A DNA stretch of 64,000 bases from the NCBI GenBank assembly GCA_002077065.1, contig NAJO01000040.1, forward strand, positions 349,175 to 413,174. The letters run 5' to 3'. The position numbers and the translations under genes are program-made. Shown here in pieces: positions 43,266 to 54,586 of this stretch; positions within the stretch are counted from its first letter, which is position 1; the number at the start of each line of letters is the position of its first letter. Source of the DNA: Cryoendolithus antarcticus (taxonomy: Eukaryota; Ascomycota; Dothideomycetes; Cladosporiales; Cladosporiaceae). The notes under the pieces were generated by a model that ran no database searches, had not been told where the DNA came from, and saw only the letters and a list, made by a program, of their open reading frames with translations.

Positions 43266-43857
43266 CGAGTCATTGTCGTCTTGGCTAGGAGCGAGAACGC
43301 CGGTTTAAGAATCGCACTACGCACCATGCGATGCTCTCCATCCATGAGGGAGCCAGTCAAGTACCGCTCTGACTCAAGAAGCATCGGCTGACGAAGCGCA
43401 AGCCTCCCTTGTCATCTAGCGCCGCGTCGGAATAACAGCCAGCTACTGCTGATCTTTACCACAAGCGTCACCCCGCCATGCGTTTGTGCAGCTTGTTGCG
43501 GGGAAGAGTCTTCGGACTCTGAGAGAGGCCGATGACGATGCTCACCACTTCACTTGATGAGTTGAAGCCTTTGATGAGTATGCGACGGGTACACGTCGGT
43601 CGGGGTATGCTCTACCGAGTGTGAGAGAGACAGGGAAGGTGAGGCGCGGTAAAGACACCGCGGGTACTGACGATGTATGATAGTAATGAAAGTTTTGTTT
43701 CCACCTCATCTGTCTTCTTACCTCTGCTTAATATTGCCACGACGCGCTCGGTTTACTGAATTAAGTCAAACCGCTGTGTACGTTCAGCTGCATGCAATTT
43801 GTTCGATTTCCAAGTAGGCGATAGATCAACACCGCGCTTGGCCACACTTGCGCAACG
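43266..43857. other. Intergenic, promoter side of the transporter
   Basis: About 590 bases between two plus-strand genes. No open frame of note and no repeat recognised. Confidence 0.55.
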
Positions 43858-45734
43858 ATGGGCCTATTCAAGCGCTCCACCGGCGCAGCGCCTGATACAA
43901 TCTCACCGCACACGCCTGACTCACAGTCCACCTCGCCAACGCGCAGTAACGACGAGAAAGACCTCGAAGCAATCCACAGCGAACACACCACCTCTGCCCC
44001 GCAATCGAAATGGAAGCTCTCCGCCAAGTCCGGCGACGGCGACGTAGCCATGGCCCTCTTCGGCTCGCCAGACGAGCTTCACGAGCCCATCTCTCATGAA
44101 GAGGAGCGGAGAGTGAAGCGCAAGATCGACTGGATGATTCTGCCTTACCTCGCGGTCTGCTACGCATTCTTCTATATCGACAAGACCACCCTCAGCTACG
44201 CCGCCATCTTCGGCATTCGCGAGGATCTCAAGCTGGTGGGGACCGAGTACTCCTGGCTGAGCTCAATCTTCTACTTCGGCTTCTTGGCTTGGGCGTTTCC
44301 GACGAATTTCTTGATGCAAAGACTGCCGATTGGCAAATACCTGGGCTTCAACATCTTTCTCTGGGGAGCGTTCTTGATGCTGCAAGCTTCCGCGAAGAAC
44401 TTCACTCAATTGGCCGTGCTACGGGCATTTGCTGGAGCGGCCGAGGCGTGCTCAGACCCTAGCTTCATGCTTATTACAAGTATGTGGTATAAGCGTAACG
44501 AGCAGCCAAGGGCTATGGGGACTTGGTACGTCGCGAACGGAGCCGGCATTGCACTAGGAGGTCTTTTAGGCTACGGGATTGGCAATATCCACGGAGCCGT
44601 GCCTATTTGGAAGTTAGAGTTCGTAATTATTGGAGCTCTGTGCTGCGTGTGGGGTGTGGTGATGTGAGTGAAATATACCCGGAAGCCAAAGAAGGGCGCT
44701 GATAAGTACAGGTTCGTCTTCCTCCCAGACAGCCCTGTCACTGCGAAGGGGCTGTCGCATCGGGAGAAGCGTGTCGCAGTCGAGCGCCTTCGTGGTAACC
44801 AGACTGGTGTGGAGAACAAGCACCTTAAAGGCTACCAAGTGAGAGAAGCCTTCAGCGACATCAAGCTATACCTCTTCTACATCCTCGGCGTGGTCTGCAA
44901 TGTCCCCAATGGAGGTTTGTCGCTGTCCTCTCGTCAACGTTCCACACACGGCCGGGCTGATATATGTGAACCCAGGCATCTCGAACTTCGGCACCATTAT
45001 CATCAAAGGCTTCGGCTTCTCCACTCTCGAAACAACTCTCATGCAGATCCCCTACGGCGCAATCATCGCAATCTCCATCCTGATCTGCGTCTTCGCCAAC
45101 GAATACGTCGAAAAGTCAGGCCGACAGGCACGAACCTGGTTCATCCTGCTCTTCCTCTGCCCAAACATTGCTGGCTCATTTGGCCTAGCGTTTTTGGACG
45201 CGAATAACAAGGCTGGCAGATTGACGTGCTACTACCTGACCGGACCCTATAATGCGGCGTTCTGCATGATTCTTAGCATGAGCACGGCGAACACGGCAGG
45301 TCACACTAAGTACGTACTTCCTCGACAAGGCAGTCCTTTGCCGATTGAGATACTAACCCTGTTCTTCTCTTAGGAAAGTAGTCACCAACGCCGTCCTCTT
45401 CCTCGGCTACTGTACGTATTTGGAAGGCCTTAAAGAACCGATTCATAAACCCCTTGTTAACGAGGAGATAGGTACCGGCAACATCATCGGCCCCTTCTTC
45501 TACCTCACGTCCCAGTCGCCGCGCTATCAGCTAGGCATCTGGAGCATGATTGTCTCGCACTTGATCGAGGTCTGCGTCATCCTGCTGCTACGCTTCCTGC
45601 TAGCTAAAGAGAACAAGAGGAGGGATCGAGTGCAGGGATTGGAGGTCGGCGGACTTGCAGGAAGGGATCTGGATGCCACGGCGTTCAGCGATATGACAGA
45701 TCGGGAGAATATGAATTTTAGGTATATCTTTTAG
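43858..45734 (+). CDS. MFS transporter, anion:cation symporter (Dal5/Tna1 group)
   Basis: Five exons: 43858-44663, 44712-44914, 44976-45309, 45374-45411 and 45472-45734, 547 residues. Introns are 48-64 nt with GTGAGT, GTTTGT, GTACGT and GTACGT donors. An apparent in-frame TGA at 44665 lies inside intron 1, which rebuilds VVMFVFLPDSPVTAKGLSHR. About twelve membrane segments can be traced. Group marks include WMILPYLAVCYAFFYIDKTT, the loop LPDSPVTAK, ERLRGNQTGVENK and GYCTGNIIGPFFYLTSQSPR. The family imports anionic nutrients such as allantoate, nicotinate or pantothenate with protons; the actual substrate cannot be read from sequence. The N-terminal ~85 residues are cytosolic. Confidence 0.9.
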
Positions 45735-46154
45735 GCAGGCACTCTATCTTCTGCAATGTTGCACTGCTCCCATGGAGATGCCCAATAGTGCGGATTCAGT
45801 GCGCGACACTTTTGAGAGGTCGCTGTCTCAGTAGCTTCTTCTCTGCTTTTCACATAGTGGAATTTCGCCGATCTCACTCTGGAATCACTGTCGCTTCAGC
45901 TCCAGGGGCCGTTCAGTAGAGACTCGAGGGCTCAGGTGAATTTTGTATATTGATAATCTCAAGCTATTACTCTCGTCTAGACCTTCAGGACCTACTCATG
46001 CCGTCCAATGTCTCGTCGCCGTCATCGATCTCGCTCATTTAACTCTCTCCGCGCTCACAGATTCATATCACCCCGATACTTCCCCTCCACATCGATTGCA
46101 CCTTTCTTACCACCGAACTCCCACCACATCGACCTCAACTCATCACCACACCTC
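45735..46154. other. Convergent intergenic region
   Basis: About 420 bases between the transporter and TOP1 3' ends. Only short frames; nothing supported. Confidence 0.6.
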
Positions 46155-49100
46155 TTAAAACTCCCAATCCTCATCCACACTCTTGATAGCCCAGTCAAAC
46201 TTCTCCCTCATAGTCTTGCTAAAAGGCTTCTCAATCGGCACGCCAAACTTCTTGCAGAACACCACCGTAAGTCTCGGGTCAATGTAATTCTGCCAATTAA
46301 AGTCAGTATTCCCTCCAATGCAAGCCAGTAGACAAGCTCAGGCAAACTCACGATTTTGCTGGTGCTAAGAGCAACCTCCTTATTATTCTCCCGATCCTCA
46401 CTCTGCACCCTCGCAACCGCAATCCGCTGCTCGAGCTTCTCGATTTGAGTCTCGAAGCGCTCGACAGTCGCGCCCTTCCCCTCCGCCTCAACCTTGCCAG
46501 TCTTATTCTCCTTCTTAAATTTACTCTCCAGCTCCTTGACAACCTCCAGTCGGCTCTCGAGCTCCTTAGGCTTCATAGCCTTCTGATCCTCAGCCTCGAG
46601 CTTCTCGTTCTCCTTCTCAAACTTTTTCGTAATCTTGACTTTCTCGGCTTCGATGAGGGAGGCCTGGTGCTCTTTGATCCAGTCTTGTGTCATACCCTCG
46701 GGCAACTCGAAGAATGCCGCGCCGCGCTTCTTCTTGAGTTTGTCGTCGAGGTCGAGCATCATCTGCTTCAGACGCCATTGCTGGTACCGCATACCGTCAA
46801 TCTTGGTGTCCATCTTCTCCATCTGCGTTGCATGGCCGGCGCCGACGGTGCGCTTGTGGTTGCAGAGGATGGCGACTTTGCGGTTGGCGTCGTTGTAGTC
46901 TTTCATTTGCTCTGCGGCATTAGGAGCCTTCTTCATCTCCTTTAGTAGCGTGGCCATGGTAAAGGAGGCGTTGTAGGTACGGAAGACTTTGGCGGTGAGG
47001 CCGGGCATGTAGTTTGAAAGGTGCTTGTTCAGTGCGGAAGTTGTGAGACGGTCGAAGATGTCATCGCCGTCTTGCTTGGGGTCGCGCTTGAAGATCTTGA
47101 GGTTCTTGAAGACTTGCGGGTCGACTTTGACCTCGCTGTAGAAGCGGATGGAGTCCTTGCCGAGGAAGTCGAAGATGACTGTGTCTGGCTTACGGAGCGT
47201 GATGTGTTCGAACTTGAGAGAGCAGCAGCCGACAGTGTCTGCTTCGTCGTCACCCTTCTCATTGCCGGCACGGAGTGCAAACTGATCGATGAGGTAGACC
47301 GCTGTCGCACGTTGACGCTCGGCCATAACATCGGACTTCAGCTCGCGGTGATAGTCCTTGCGGATCTTATCAATGTGCTTCTTCAGCTCGCGTGCCTTCT
47401 CGAACTTCTTGAAGTCACTCTGACCCTTGACATCTGAGTTCGCAGCCAGCATGACATACTTGTAGTTGCCATTGACGTTCTCCTGCCACATGACCAGCCA
47501 GGTGCCTTCGTTGTCATTCTTGATCTCCTTCCACTTGTGGCCTACAGGTGGCGCCGGTACCATCGCCTCCTTGCCGATATTGATGGTGATTTGCTCAGGG
47601 CTGACACGCTTCTTCCACTTGCCAGTCTTCGGATGCTCGCCACGGCCGCGGAAAAGACCAGGAGGCTCGACACGGAAGTTGCCCACTTTCTGCTTGCGGC
47701 CATCCCAAGTGCAGTATAGGAAAGGCGCTTCAATTGCGTCCTTCTCGGCCTTCTTCTGCTTCTTCTCCGCGGCGGACAGAGCTTTCTTCGCCTGGCGCTC
47801 GGCGTCGACGTGATTGAAGATGTGCTGGAAGTCGAGCTTATCGAAATGCTTGATATCGACCTTCTCGCCGCTCTTCTTGTCCTTCGCACCGCCGTTTTGC
47901 TTTAGTGCCTCTCTGAAGTCCTCCATGAAGTTCTTCTGAAAGGTCGGATTCTCCACGTTGTGAGTCGAGTTCAACATAGCACCGAATGCGTGAGCAATCT
48001 CCTCGGGCACAGCATGCATCTTGACTGGCTTGCCATCGTAGAACAGGCTGACGTTCGCAGGAAGGGGTTCATACTCCGGCGGGAAGATGACGCCATTGTG
48101 CTCCAGAGTCGACCACTTCTTCGTGCCGTCACCTTTGGCAGTGTCCTCCCACCAGCGGTACTCCTCCTCCTCGGGCTCGGCGTCTTCGTTCCCAGGACTC
48201 TCGGCGTCCTTCTTGCCCTTCTTCTTGGGTGTCGCAGCTTCAGCCTTGCCCTTCTTCGCCGCAGGAGCCTTTCTGACCAGGGGCACGTCGTCGTCATCGG
48301 AATCCTCCTTCTTCACCTTCGTCGTGCCGTTCGTCTTCGCTGCAGGCTTAGCCTTTTTCTTCAAAGGCACATCGTCATCCTCATCATCGCTGCTCTTCTT
48401 CTTGGACTTCTTCTTGCTCTCAGCCACCTTGTCCTCCTTGCGCAGCTTCACTGCCTCCTTCTCGGCAGCCTTCTCGATCTTGGCCTTCGTCTCCTGAAGC
48501 TTCACGCCAAGAGGAACCTCATCGTCCGAGTCCTCTCCGATCTGATGCGCAGTGGCTTTGATTGGCTTGACGACCTTCTTGACCAAAGGCTTATCATCTT
48601 CGGAGTCTGAGTTGGAGTCTGCGGTCTTCCTGCGCTTGGTTAAGGGAACATCGTCGTCGTCATCAGAGCCTGAGTCGTCCTTGTAGCTCTTGCCCTTGCC
48701 GAGTGATGCCTTGCGCTTGCTACCTGCGGCGTGACCATTGGTGATGGGCTCGTCGATGTCCATCTCGGTGACGGGGCCCATGGCCATGCTAACGCCTGGC
48801 GCAACGCCGTTGTGTGTGGGTACTTCGCGATCCATAGCGGCGTCAGTGGCCTTCGAGATTGTGGCGGACGACTTGGCTGGGTAAGAGGATGAGTGTTAGT
48901 AGGAGATTGAGTAGTTTTGCGACTTCTCAAATAGTAGAGTAGGCGGCAAGGCATGTGACATTGCCACCGCGACAGTGAATGCTTGTACAATCACAAGGCA
49001 ATTGAACGACGACTCAATTCATTGCGAGTGATGGCAAATTTTTGGCCATGTCCATCACTCCTCACCTGAAGCGGGGACTTGGCTGAATTTGCCTTTCAAT

Positions 49101-49172
49101 ATCTGCCACTGAAGGCTTGTAGTGGGTGTACATACCTTTGACTAGCGGTCTGTCATCCTCAGAGTCCGACAT
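46155..49172 (-). CDS. TOP1: DNA topoisomerase I (type IB)
   Basis: Three exons on the minus strand: 49172-49136, 48876-46352 and 46289-46155, 898 residues. Exon 1 encodes [12 protein letters not shown] and is joined by a 259-nt intron (GTATGT, CTACTAAC, TACCCAG), long for this window. The last intron (62 nt) separates SKI from [12 protein letters not shown], which carries the catalytic Tyr (~856). N-terminal ~230 residues repeat an acidic-then-basic motif, DDxPLxKK. The core domain begins near [16 protein letters not shown] and has the active-site elements [11 protein letters not shown] and [21 protein letters not shown] Lys/Glu coiled-coil linker precedes the C-terminal domain. The enzyme relaxes supercoils through a 3'-phosphotyrosine link. 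Divergent from ATP3. Confidence 0.95.
48877..49135 (-). other. Long first intron of TOP1
   Basis: 259 nt, donor GTATGT, branch site CTACTAACAC and acceptor TACCCAG. It is several times longer than the other introns in the window and lies right after the first 12 codons; phase 1 junction gives [12 protein letters not shown]. Confidence 0.85.
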
Positions 49173-49621
49173 TCTGTCTGCTGCTCTCACTGCTCGTGTG
49201 TGGGAATTCTATAGACGGTGTAGTCGAGTCCTTGAGCGTCTGTGCTGATCTGGTGGAGGCGCGTCGATTCAATGAAGTCGAGACGCGCTTAGATGCGTGG
49301 GAGGTTGTGTTCGCCGTGTGTCGTGCTGCAATGCGCCCCACGTGATGAAGTACGTGATTTGGGGCGTGTCGATGTCAGATGAACGATTCAAATGATGAAC
49401 AGAAGCATGTGGACCAAAGTTGACGGCAATCCGCAGGAGAAACGGGGACTTGGCCGATTGGAAAGCTGAGAGACTGCACGTGACTCTGCCCGGCTTCATC
49501 CGAGCTTGGCAAGCGACTCCTCGTCAAGCTCTCCGGCCATTGAGTTGTCGCAGTCAGGCTCATTGGACTCCATCTCCTCTCACATATCCACCACCCCGTA
49601 TAGCATCTCCCCACTGCAAAG
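49173..49621. other. Divergent promoter region TOP1 / ATP3
   Basis: About 450 bases between divergent starts, likely holding both promoters. No TATA consensus found. The inverted pairs GACGCGC/GCGCGTC type near 49256-49290 are short and not convincing as a binding site. Confidence 0.5.
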
Positions 49622-50676
49622 ATGCTGTCACGGGCTGCTTGTCCCGCCCTTAGGGCTGGCGCCGTCGCGCTCCGGTATGTCCACCACCTCCCTTCGAAGC
49701 TCCCAGCAGCACCCGCATGGAGTCCAACACCCTACTAACACCCTTCCTCCAGCCCTGCCACCGCCTCCACCTCTCTCGCCTCCCAATCCGCCAACTATGC
49801 CACCCTCCGCGAAATCGAAGGCCGCCTCAAGTCCATCCGCAACATCGAGAAAATCACAAAGACCATGAAAATCGTCGCCTCCACGAAACTCACCCGCGCC
49901 CAACGCGCCATGACCTCGTCGCGCTCCTACGGCGAAACCTCCAACACCGTCTTCCAAGAAGCCGAGACCAAGCCGCTCGATGGCGAGGGCAAGAAGTCCC
50001 TCCTAATCGTGTGTTCATCCGACAAAGGACTCTGCGGCGGCATCCACTCCGGCCTGACGCGACGGGTGAGGAAGATGCTGAACGAGGGTGAAGTGAAGGG
50101 CGATATAGATTTGGTCATTGCGGGGGAGAAATGCAAGGCTCAGCTTGGCCGGAGCAACGCGAAGCAGATCGTGCTTTCTTTCCAGGGTGTTGGCAAGGAT
50201 GTGCCGACTTTCTCGGATGCGTCTGCGATTGCGGATCAGGTTACGCTGCTGCCGACGGAGTACTCGAGTATCAAGATCTTGTACAACAAGTTCATCAATG
50301 CGCAGAGCTACGAGGCGACGATCATTGAGGCGTTCTCGGAGGAGGCCATCAAGGAGTCTGGTATGTGCTGATACTGCCACTATCTCCACTATTGCATGCT
50401 AACAGATCTTCAGCCAACTTCTCATCCTTCGAGATCGACGACTCCGTCCTCGGCAACCTGCGCGAGTACGCTCTTGCCAACTCGCTGTTCTGGGCACTGG
50501 CAGAAGGCCACGCTTGCGAGCAGTCTGCACGCCGGAATGCTATGGACAATGCGTCCAAGAACGCCGGAGAGATGATCAGCAAGTTCCAGATTCTGTACAA
50601 CCGCACGCGTCAAGCTGTCATTACGGGCGAGTTGGTAGAGATCATCACGGGAGCAGCGGCGAGCGAGGATCAGTAG
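49622..50676 (+). CDS. ATP3: Mitochondrial F1-ATP synthase gamma subunit
   Basis: Three exons: 49622-49674, 49753-50360 and 50414-50676, 307 residues. Introns are 78 nt (GTATGT...CTCCAG) and 53 nt (GTATGT, TGCTAAC, TTCAG). The first ~35 residues ([18 protein letters not shown] then Ala/Thr/Ser) form a basic, acid-free matrix-targeting sequence. The mature protein begins [20 protein letters not shown], the N-terminal helix of the rotor coiled coil, and ends with the C-terminal helix [54 protein letters not shown] is the conserved central block. Gamma is the rotating stalk that couples proton flow through Fo to ATP synthesis in F1. Confidence 0.96.
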
Positions 50677-51795
50677 ATGGAGATGGTGGACTGTAGAGGA
50701 CGGGAGAGATGGGTGGAAGTGTGTGTATAGCAATACTGTAGTGGCCTGATGAGAATGCGCCATGGGCTGCATGTTCCAAACATCCCGTATTCATGCCTCG
50801 CTACCTTGGCCGTGGAATACGCTTTCGTGATGTACCTTTTGCCAGTCTACCCTGGCGTACTCCTTGACCGCGATCCGAGCGGGCGACTTATCAGTCCACG
50901 GCCTCCACTGAAGCATGAGGTTGCGAAAACATGCGGCACTCGCGCCTTGTGAGGAGGTCGGCCATGTGCCATTGATTCCTTAGCGACAAAGAGCTATCAT
51001 CACGCGCTGCTGCTGCTCCTCTAACTCTCTTCCCGACCTCGTTTCAATATTACCATTTCACCGAGCAAGTCGTACCTCGCCATCGATGTCCAGGGCAGCA
51101 CTGGAGACTGTAGCGGTCCACGGCGCGCAGTCACTGCCATGGGCCTGATATAAAGAGCGAGTCCCTTCTCCCCCAATGTAGATTCACCACACAGTAGTCC
51201 GCGCTCCAGTCCTGGACCAGGAACATGTTCTACCAGGCTGAAGTATGAGCAGTCTTGTAGCAGGATGATCCGGGATCCCATTGGTCTCCTCGTCTGTCAC
51301 AACATCCACCTGGCTTACTCCAAATCTGCACGGTCACCACGGCGAATCCCTCACCCTAGGCTGAGCAGCCTGCGGCTGCGCAAGGATACCACCACTGTAC
51401 GACCGGACGGGCGTGTACTGCACTTCGCGCGACCAAGCACTTGTAACGGACATTCTTCGTGGCTGTCGTATCCTAGCTGCGATCCGCATGCCTGTCAATG
51501 TGGCTCGAGTCGCAGCTATTCTGTCATGAACCTCGTCAGATCTCTTTGGTGGGCTACACGACGCATCCTACGCTCGTATGGAGAATGCCTGCGACGATGG
51601 CCTCAGAAGTATAGAAAGGTACAGTGCACTGCATTGCTGTTTCCCCTCGACTGATCAACGTCTCCTTTGTATTCCGAAGCTTCAGCTCCTTATCTGCATT
51701 TCCAACAGCACCAGTACATTTTACCTTCATACTTCGTCACGACTATCCACCTTCAGACTACCAGAAACGCCCGCCGAGCGACTTCGACATCTACG
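50677..51795. other. Gap of 1.1 kb, no assigned gene
   Basis: ATP3 3' flank and promoter side of a secreted-protein gene. Frames such as plus 51265-51654 start with ATG but show no family resemblance and contain no signal sequence. Nothing supported. Confidence 0.5.
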
Positions 51796-52434
51796 ATGGC
51801 CTCCCCAAGCACCCTCCTCGTCGCGCTCCTCGCCTCCACCACCACCTCCCCTCTCCCAACCCCAACCTTCGCCCCTCAAACAGTCAACCTCGTCTCCCAC
51901 CTCTGCGCCGACCAGTCCATCTCCTGCTCAGACACCACCTACCTAGCCTGGCTCAACACGCCCTTCGCTCTCAACATAACCACCTCACAACTCTCCCTCA
52001 GCTCAGCCCAAACCATCGACATGAACCTCGTAACCTGCCAAGTCATCTTCAACGGAGGCGATGCCGGACCAATTCTGACCGCAGACACGCCTGTTACTTC
52101 CTCTTCTGGCCTGCTCGACACCGACAACGTTACGTGCTCTGTCAGCGACGGTGGCAACGGCCAGGATCAGGCTGGGCAGATCCGATCGGGTGATATTGCT
52201 ACGATGACTTGGGGGAATGGTAGTGGTGCGGTTGCTGTTACGACTACGACGGCTACGGGCGTGGGGCCTGCGATTAATGGTTCGGGAGGCGCTGTAGGTG
52301 GTGGGAATGGGAGCACGGCGACGGGGTCCGCGCCGCCGGCTACTACCTGCACCGGAGGCGCAAACGATCTGGACATTGCAAGGGTCTCGGCCTTATTGGC
52401 AGCAGCTGTGGGTGCATTGGCGTACCTGTTGTAG
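51796..52434 (+). CDS. Small secreted, probably GPI-anchored protein
   Basis: Single exon of 212 residues from ATG 51796 (MASPSTLLVALLASTTTSPL). The first ~20 residues look like a signal peptide. The body has five or six Cys (HLCADQSISCSD, VTCQVIF, NVTCSVSD) and several N-glycosylation sites (LNITTS, NVTCS, GNGSG, NGSGG). A Gly/Ser/Thr/Ala-rich linker leads to a C-terminal hydrophobic tail (VSALLAAAVGALAYLL) preceded by small residues, typical of a GPI-anchor signal. Such proteins sit on the fungal plasma membrane or wall. I do not recognise a named family. Lies 277 bases upstream of another secreted protein on the same strand. Confidence 0.8.
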   Translation: MASPSTLLVALLASTTTSPLPTPTFAPQTVNLVSHLCADQSISCSDTTYLAWLNTPFALNITTSQLSLSSAQTIDMNLVTCQVIFNGGDAGPILTADTPVTSSSGLLDTDNVTCSVSDGGNGQDQAGQIRSGDIATMTWGNGSGAVAVTTTTATGVGPAINGSGGAVGGGNGSTATGSAPPATTCTGGANDLDIARVSALLAAAVGALAYLL

Positions 52435-52710
52435 GAGACTGGCGATGGGAGGAACTCGGAGGTCGTGCGTAGCGGCGTTCTAATCATATATGCTCACGTG
52501 GCATGCAACATTCCACAACTTCAAAGGGGGTGTTTCCGCCCAATCCGGTCGTGGAATGCAGCTTTTTCAGCACCATAGCCGCGCGACGCTTCTTGTCAAG
52601 CGAAGCAACCTCACCAGCCCATCGTCGAGATATCGCAGTTCTTACGGTCACCTGGACCGTCGCTCGGAAGTTCCTAGAACTCGATACACCAGCTTTAGCG
52701 ATCACTCGCC

Positions 52711-53681
52711 ATGCTCACCCCAGCCCCATTGCTCCTGACCATCATCGCGTTACTTGCGCCCCTCAGCCTCGCACAGCAAACCTTTACCGTGCAAGCCGGT
52801 GGCAATGGTGAGCTAAACTTTGCACCGAGCAGTCTCGTTGCGCCTATAGGCAGCCAAGTGCAGTTTGTCTGGTACCCTCGAAACCACAGCCTGGCTAGCT
52901 CGACCTATGATAATGCGTGTCAGCCGGATGGGAGGATATTCAGTGGATACTTCCCGGTGAACAGTGGGGCGAGCGTGAGTGTTCCTTGTTTATGTACTGT
53001 GTACGGGAGAAAGTGAAGGGAGGGGAGAAGGATCCCTTGAGTAAAGAATAGGAAATGAATCAGACGGGACCTCACTGACGACCAGTGATACTAGCCGAGT
53101 ACCTTCGTCATCACCATCACGGACAACAACCCAATCTGGTACTACTGCACGCAAGTAGCCTACACACACTGTCAGAATGGCATGGTCGGCGTCATCAATC
53201 CACCGTAGGTGCCATTTCGCCCGAGATGAATCTCTCGCAACCCCACTAACAGCATCACAGCAGCGCATCCGGCCCTCAGACATACGCAGGGTACCTCGCA
53301 GCCAGCCGCGCCGCCACAGCTCGCCCCGCCGGGGACCTCCCAGCCGTCATTGGCGGCCAGATTGTCGGGCCACCAGCTTCATCTTCAAGCAGTAGTTACG
53401 TGGCGACTCGTGGCGTGACTGTCCTGGTGTCGAGTCAGTCGACTTCGGCCACGCTTTCTGCTTCGACGCCACCGGCGCTGGTGTATAGCGCAACATCGAC
53501 ATCGAGCGTAGTCTTCTCGTATGCGCCGACCTCGGTATCGAGTGCTAGTGCTATGTCGGTGGCTGCGGTCAGTGTGGCGAGTGTATCGACATCGGTGGCT
53601 CCTGGAGGGAGGATCTCAGTCACGACGACACGTAGCGCGTGTCCGGTGACCACGGCTGGGAGTCGGATTATGAGGAAATAA
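52711..53681 (+). CDS. Extracellular serine-rich cupredoxin-like protein
   Basis: Three exons: 52711-52974, 53095-53204 and 53261-53681, 264 residues. Introns are 120 nt (GTGAGT...ACTAG) and 56 nt (GTAGGT, CACTAAC, CACAG). The signal peptide ends near PLSLAQQ. The cupredoxin domain reads TFTVQAGGNGELNFAPSSLV, FVWYPRNHSLASST, then ITDNNPIWYYCTQVAYTHCQ and GMVGVINPP. The four positions for a type-1 copper site look filled (His of RNHS, Cys of YYC, His of THC, Met of GMV), so copper binding is plausible but unproven. The long C-terminal half is Ser/Thr/Ala/Val-rich, likely O-glycosylated. The end (TAGSRIMRK) lacks a GPI-type hydrophobic tail, so the protein is probably free or wall-bound. Confidence 0.87.
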
Positions 53682-53918
53682 ATCTGATACGCCACTTTCG
53701 GGAGGGGTAGGCTGGGAGAGCAATGAAGGAGAAGAGAGAGTATCTTGTGCCTCTGCTGAGGTAAGGTCCGAAAGGCAAAGAAAAGAGACCGAACGGATAG
53801 ATAGGCTTCTTGTTACATTTATGTTACCCATAGATCTAGTCACCAAACATGCATGCCAGCCGTTACTTTCTATCACTGCGTCAGCAAGTGATGAGGTCAC
53901 AAGACCCAAGCGATTCAC

Positions 53919-54352
53919 TTACAACAATGTCCTACCCCGAGATCCTACAGCCAACGCGCCCCACCCAGCGATCAATGCCAGACCTCCAATTGGCGTCACT
54001 GGTCCCAGAAACTTGAACCTCTGAGGATCTAGTACTAGTAGATAGATACTGCCACTGAACAGCGTCATGCCAGCCAGCAGGAAGGACTTGGCGTAGAGTA
54101 AGTTCTTCCCAGGAGATGCAGCTTCCACGGCAAGTAGGGCGGCGGAGTGCACGAGCTGAGACCCATCAGTATATGCCACCGACTCTGTGGAACTTCCCGC
54201 TGCTGACTTGCCTGGTACTGAGCAGCCGTAGACCATGATGCGATCTTAGCATCCGGTATGCCTCGGGCTCTGAGCCCATGCGCACCGAAGGCACCAGCGG
54301 CGACGGAAGTGGCGCCGTAGATGCAAGCTGTCGTCCAAAAATCAAGGGGCAT
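53919..54352 (-). CDS. TMEM256/UPF0382 (DUF423) small membrane protein, GC-AG intron
   Basis: Two exons on the minus strand, 54352-54212 and 54155-53919, 125 residues. The junction AAQYQ/LVHSAALLAVEA is the conserved family block and is produced only by a GC-AG intron (AG|GCAAGT...CTCAG, 56 nt). Protein marks: TSVAAGAFGAHGL near the N-terminus, then KSFLLAGMTLFSGSIYLLVL and FLGPVTPIGGLALIAGW, giving four likely membrane segments. This family (bacterial YwdK, human TMEM256) has no known activity. A further possible intron (TT|GTAAGT, GCTGACGCAG) begins at the last codons; if used the end changes from GRTLL to GRTLFDRK. Convergent with the cupredoxin gene. Confidence 0.87.
54156..54211 (-). other. 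GC-AG intron
   Basis: A 56-nt intron beginning GCAAGT after an exon ending CCAG and ending GTCTCAG. AG|GCAAGT is the classic strong form of the rare GC donor. No alternative GT donor keeps the frame. Confidence 0.85.
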
Positions 54353-54586
54353 GATGAGGTATGTATTGGGTGGTCAGGTAAGATCAACGGTGATGGTCTC
54401 GATGCTGTTGACATGGTATAAAGTTGAGGTCCGCTTGGTGAATGAGCACGGACGTTCGATGAATGATGCGACAAACAAACACAGGTCTCGATGAGCAGCG
54501 TCTACCCATGGGAATCACTGTCAACTATCATTTCAGGAAAAGGGGGATCATAGGGTATCCGTCGACTACATGCTCTTTCAAAATCA

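Noticed and set aside
44664..44711. In-frame TGA in the transporter, seeming to make a pseudogene
   Set aside because: It lies inside a 48-nt GTGAGT...TACAG intron with a GCTGAT branch; splicing gives the conserved LPDSPVTAK loop.
47960..48610. 216-codon plus-strand frame rich in Leu
   Set aside because: Antisense to the Lys/Glu/Asp-rich N-terminus of TOP1; looks like membrane helices only because of codon mirror effects.
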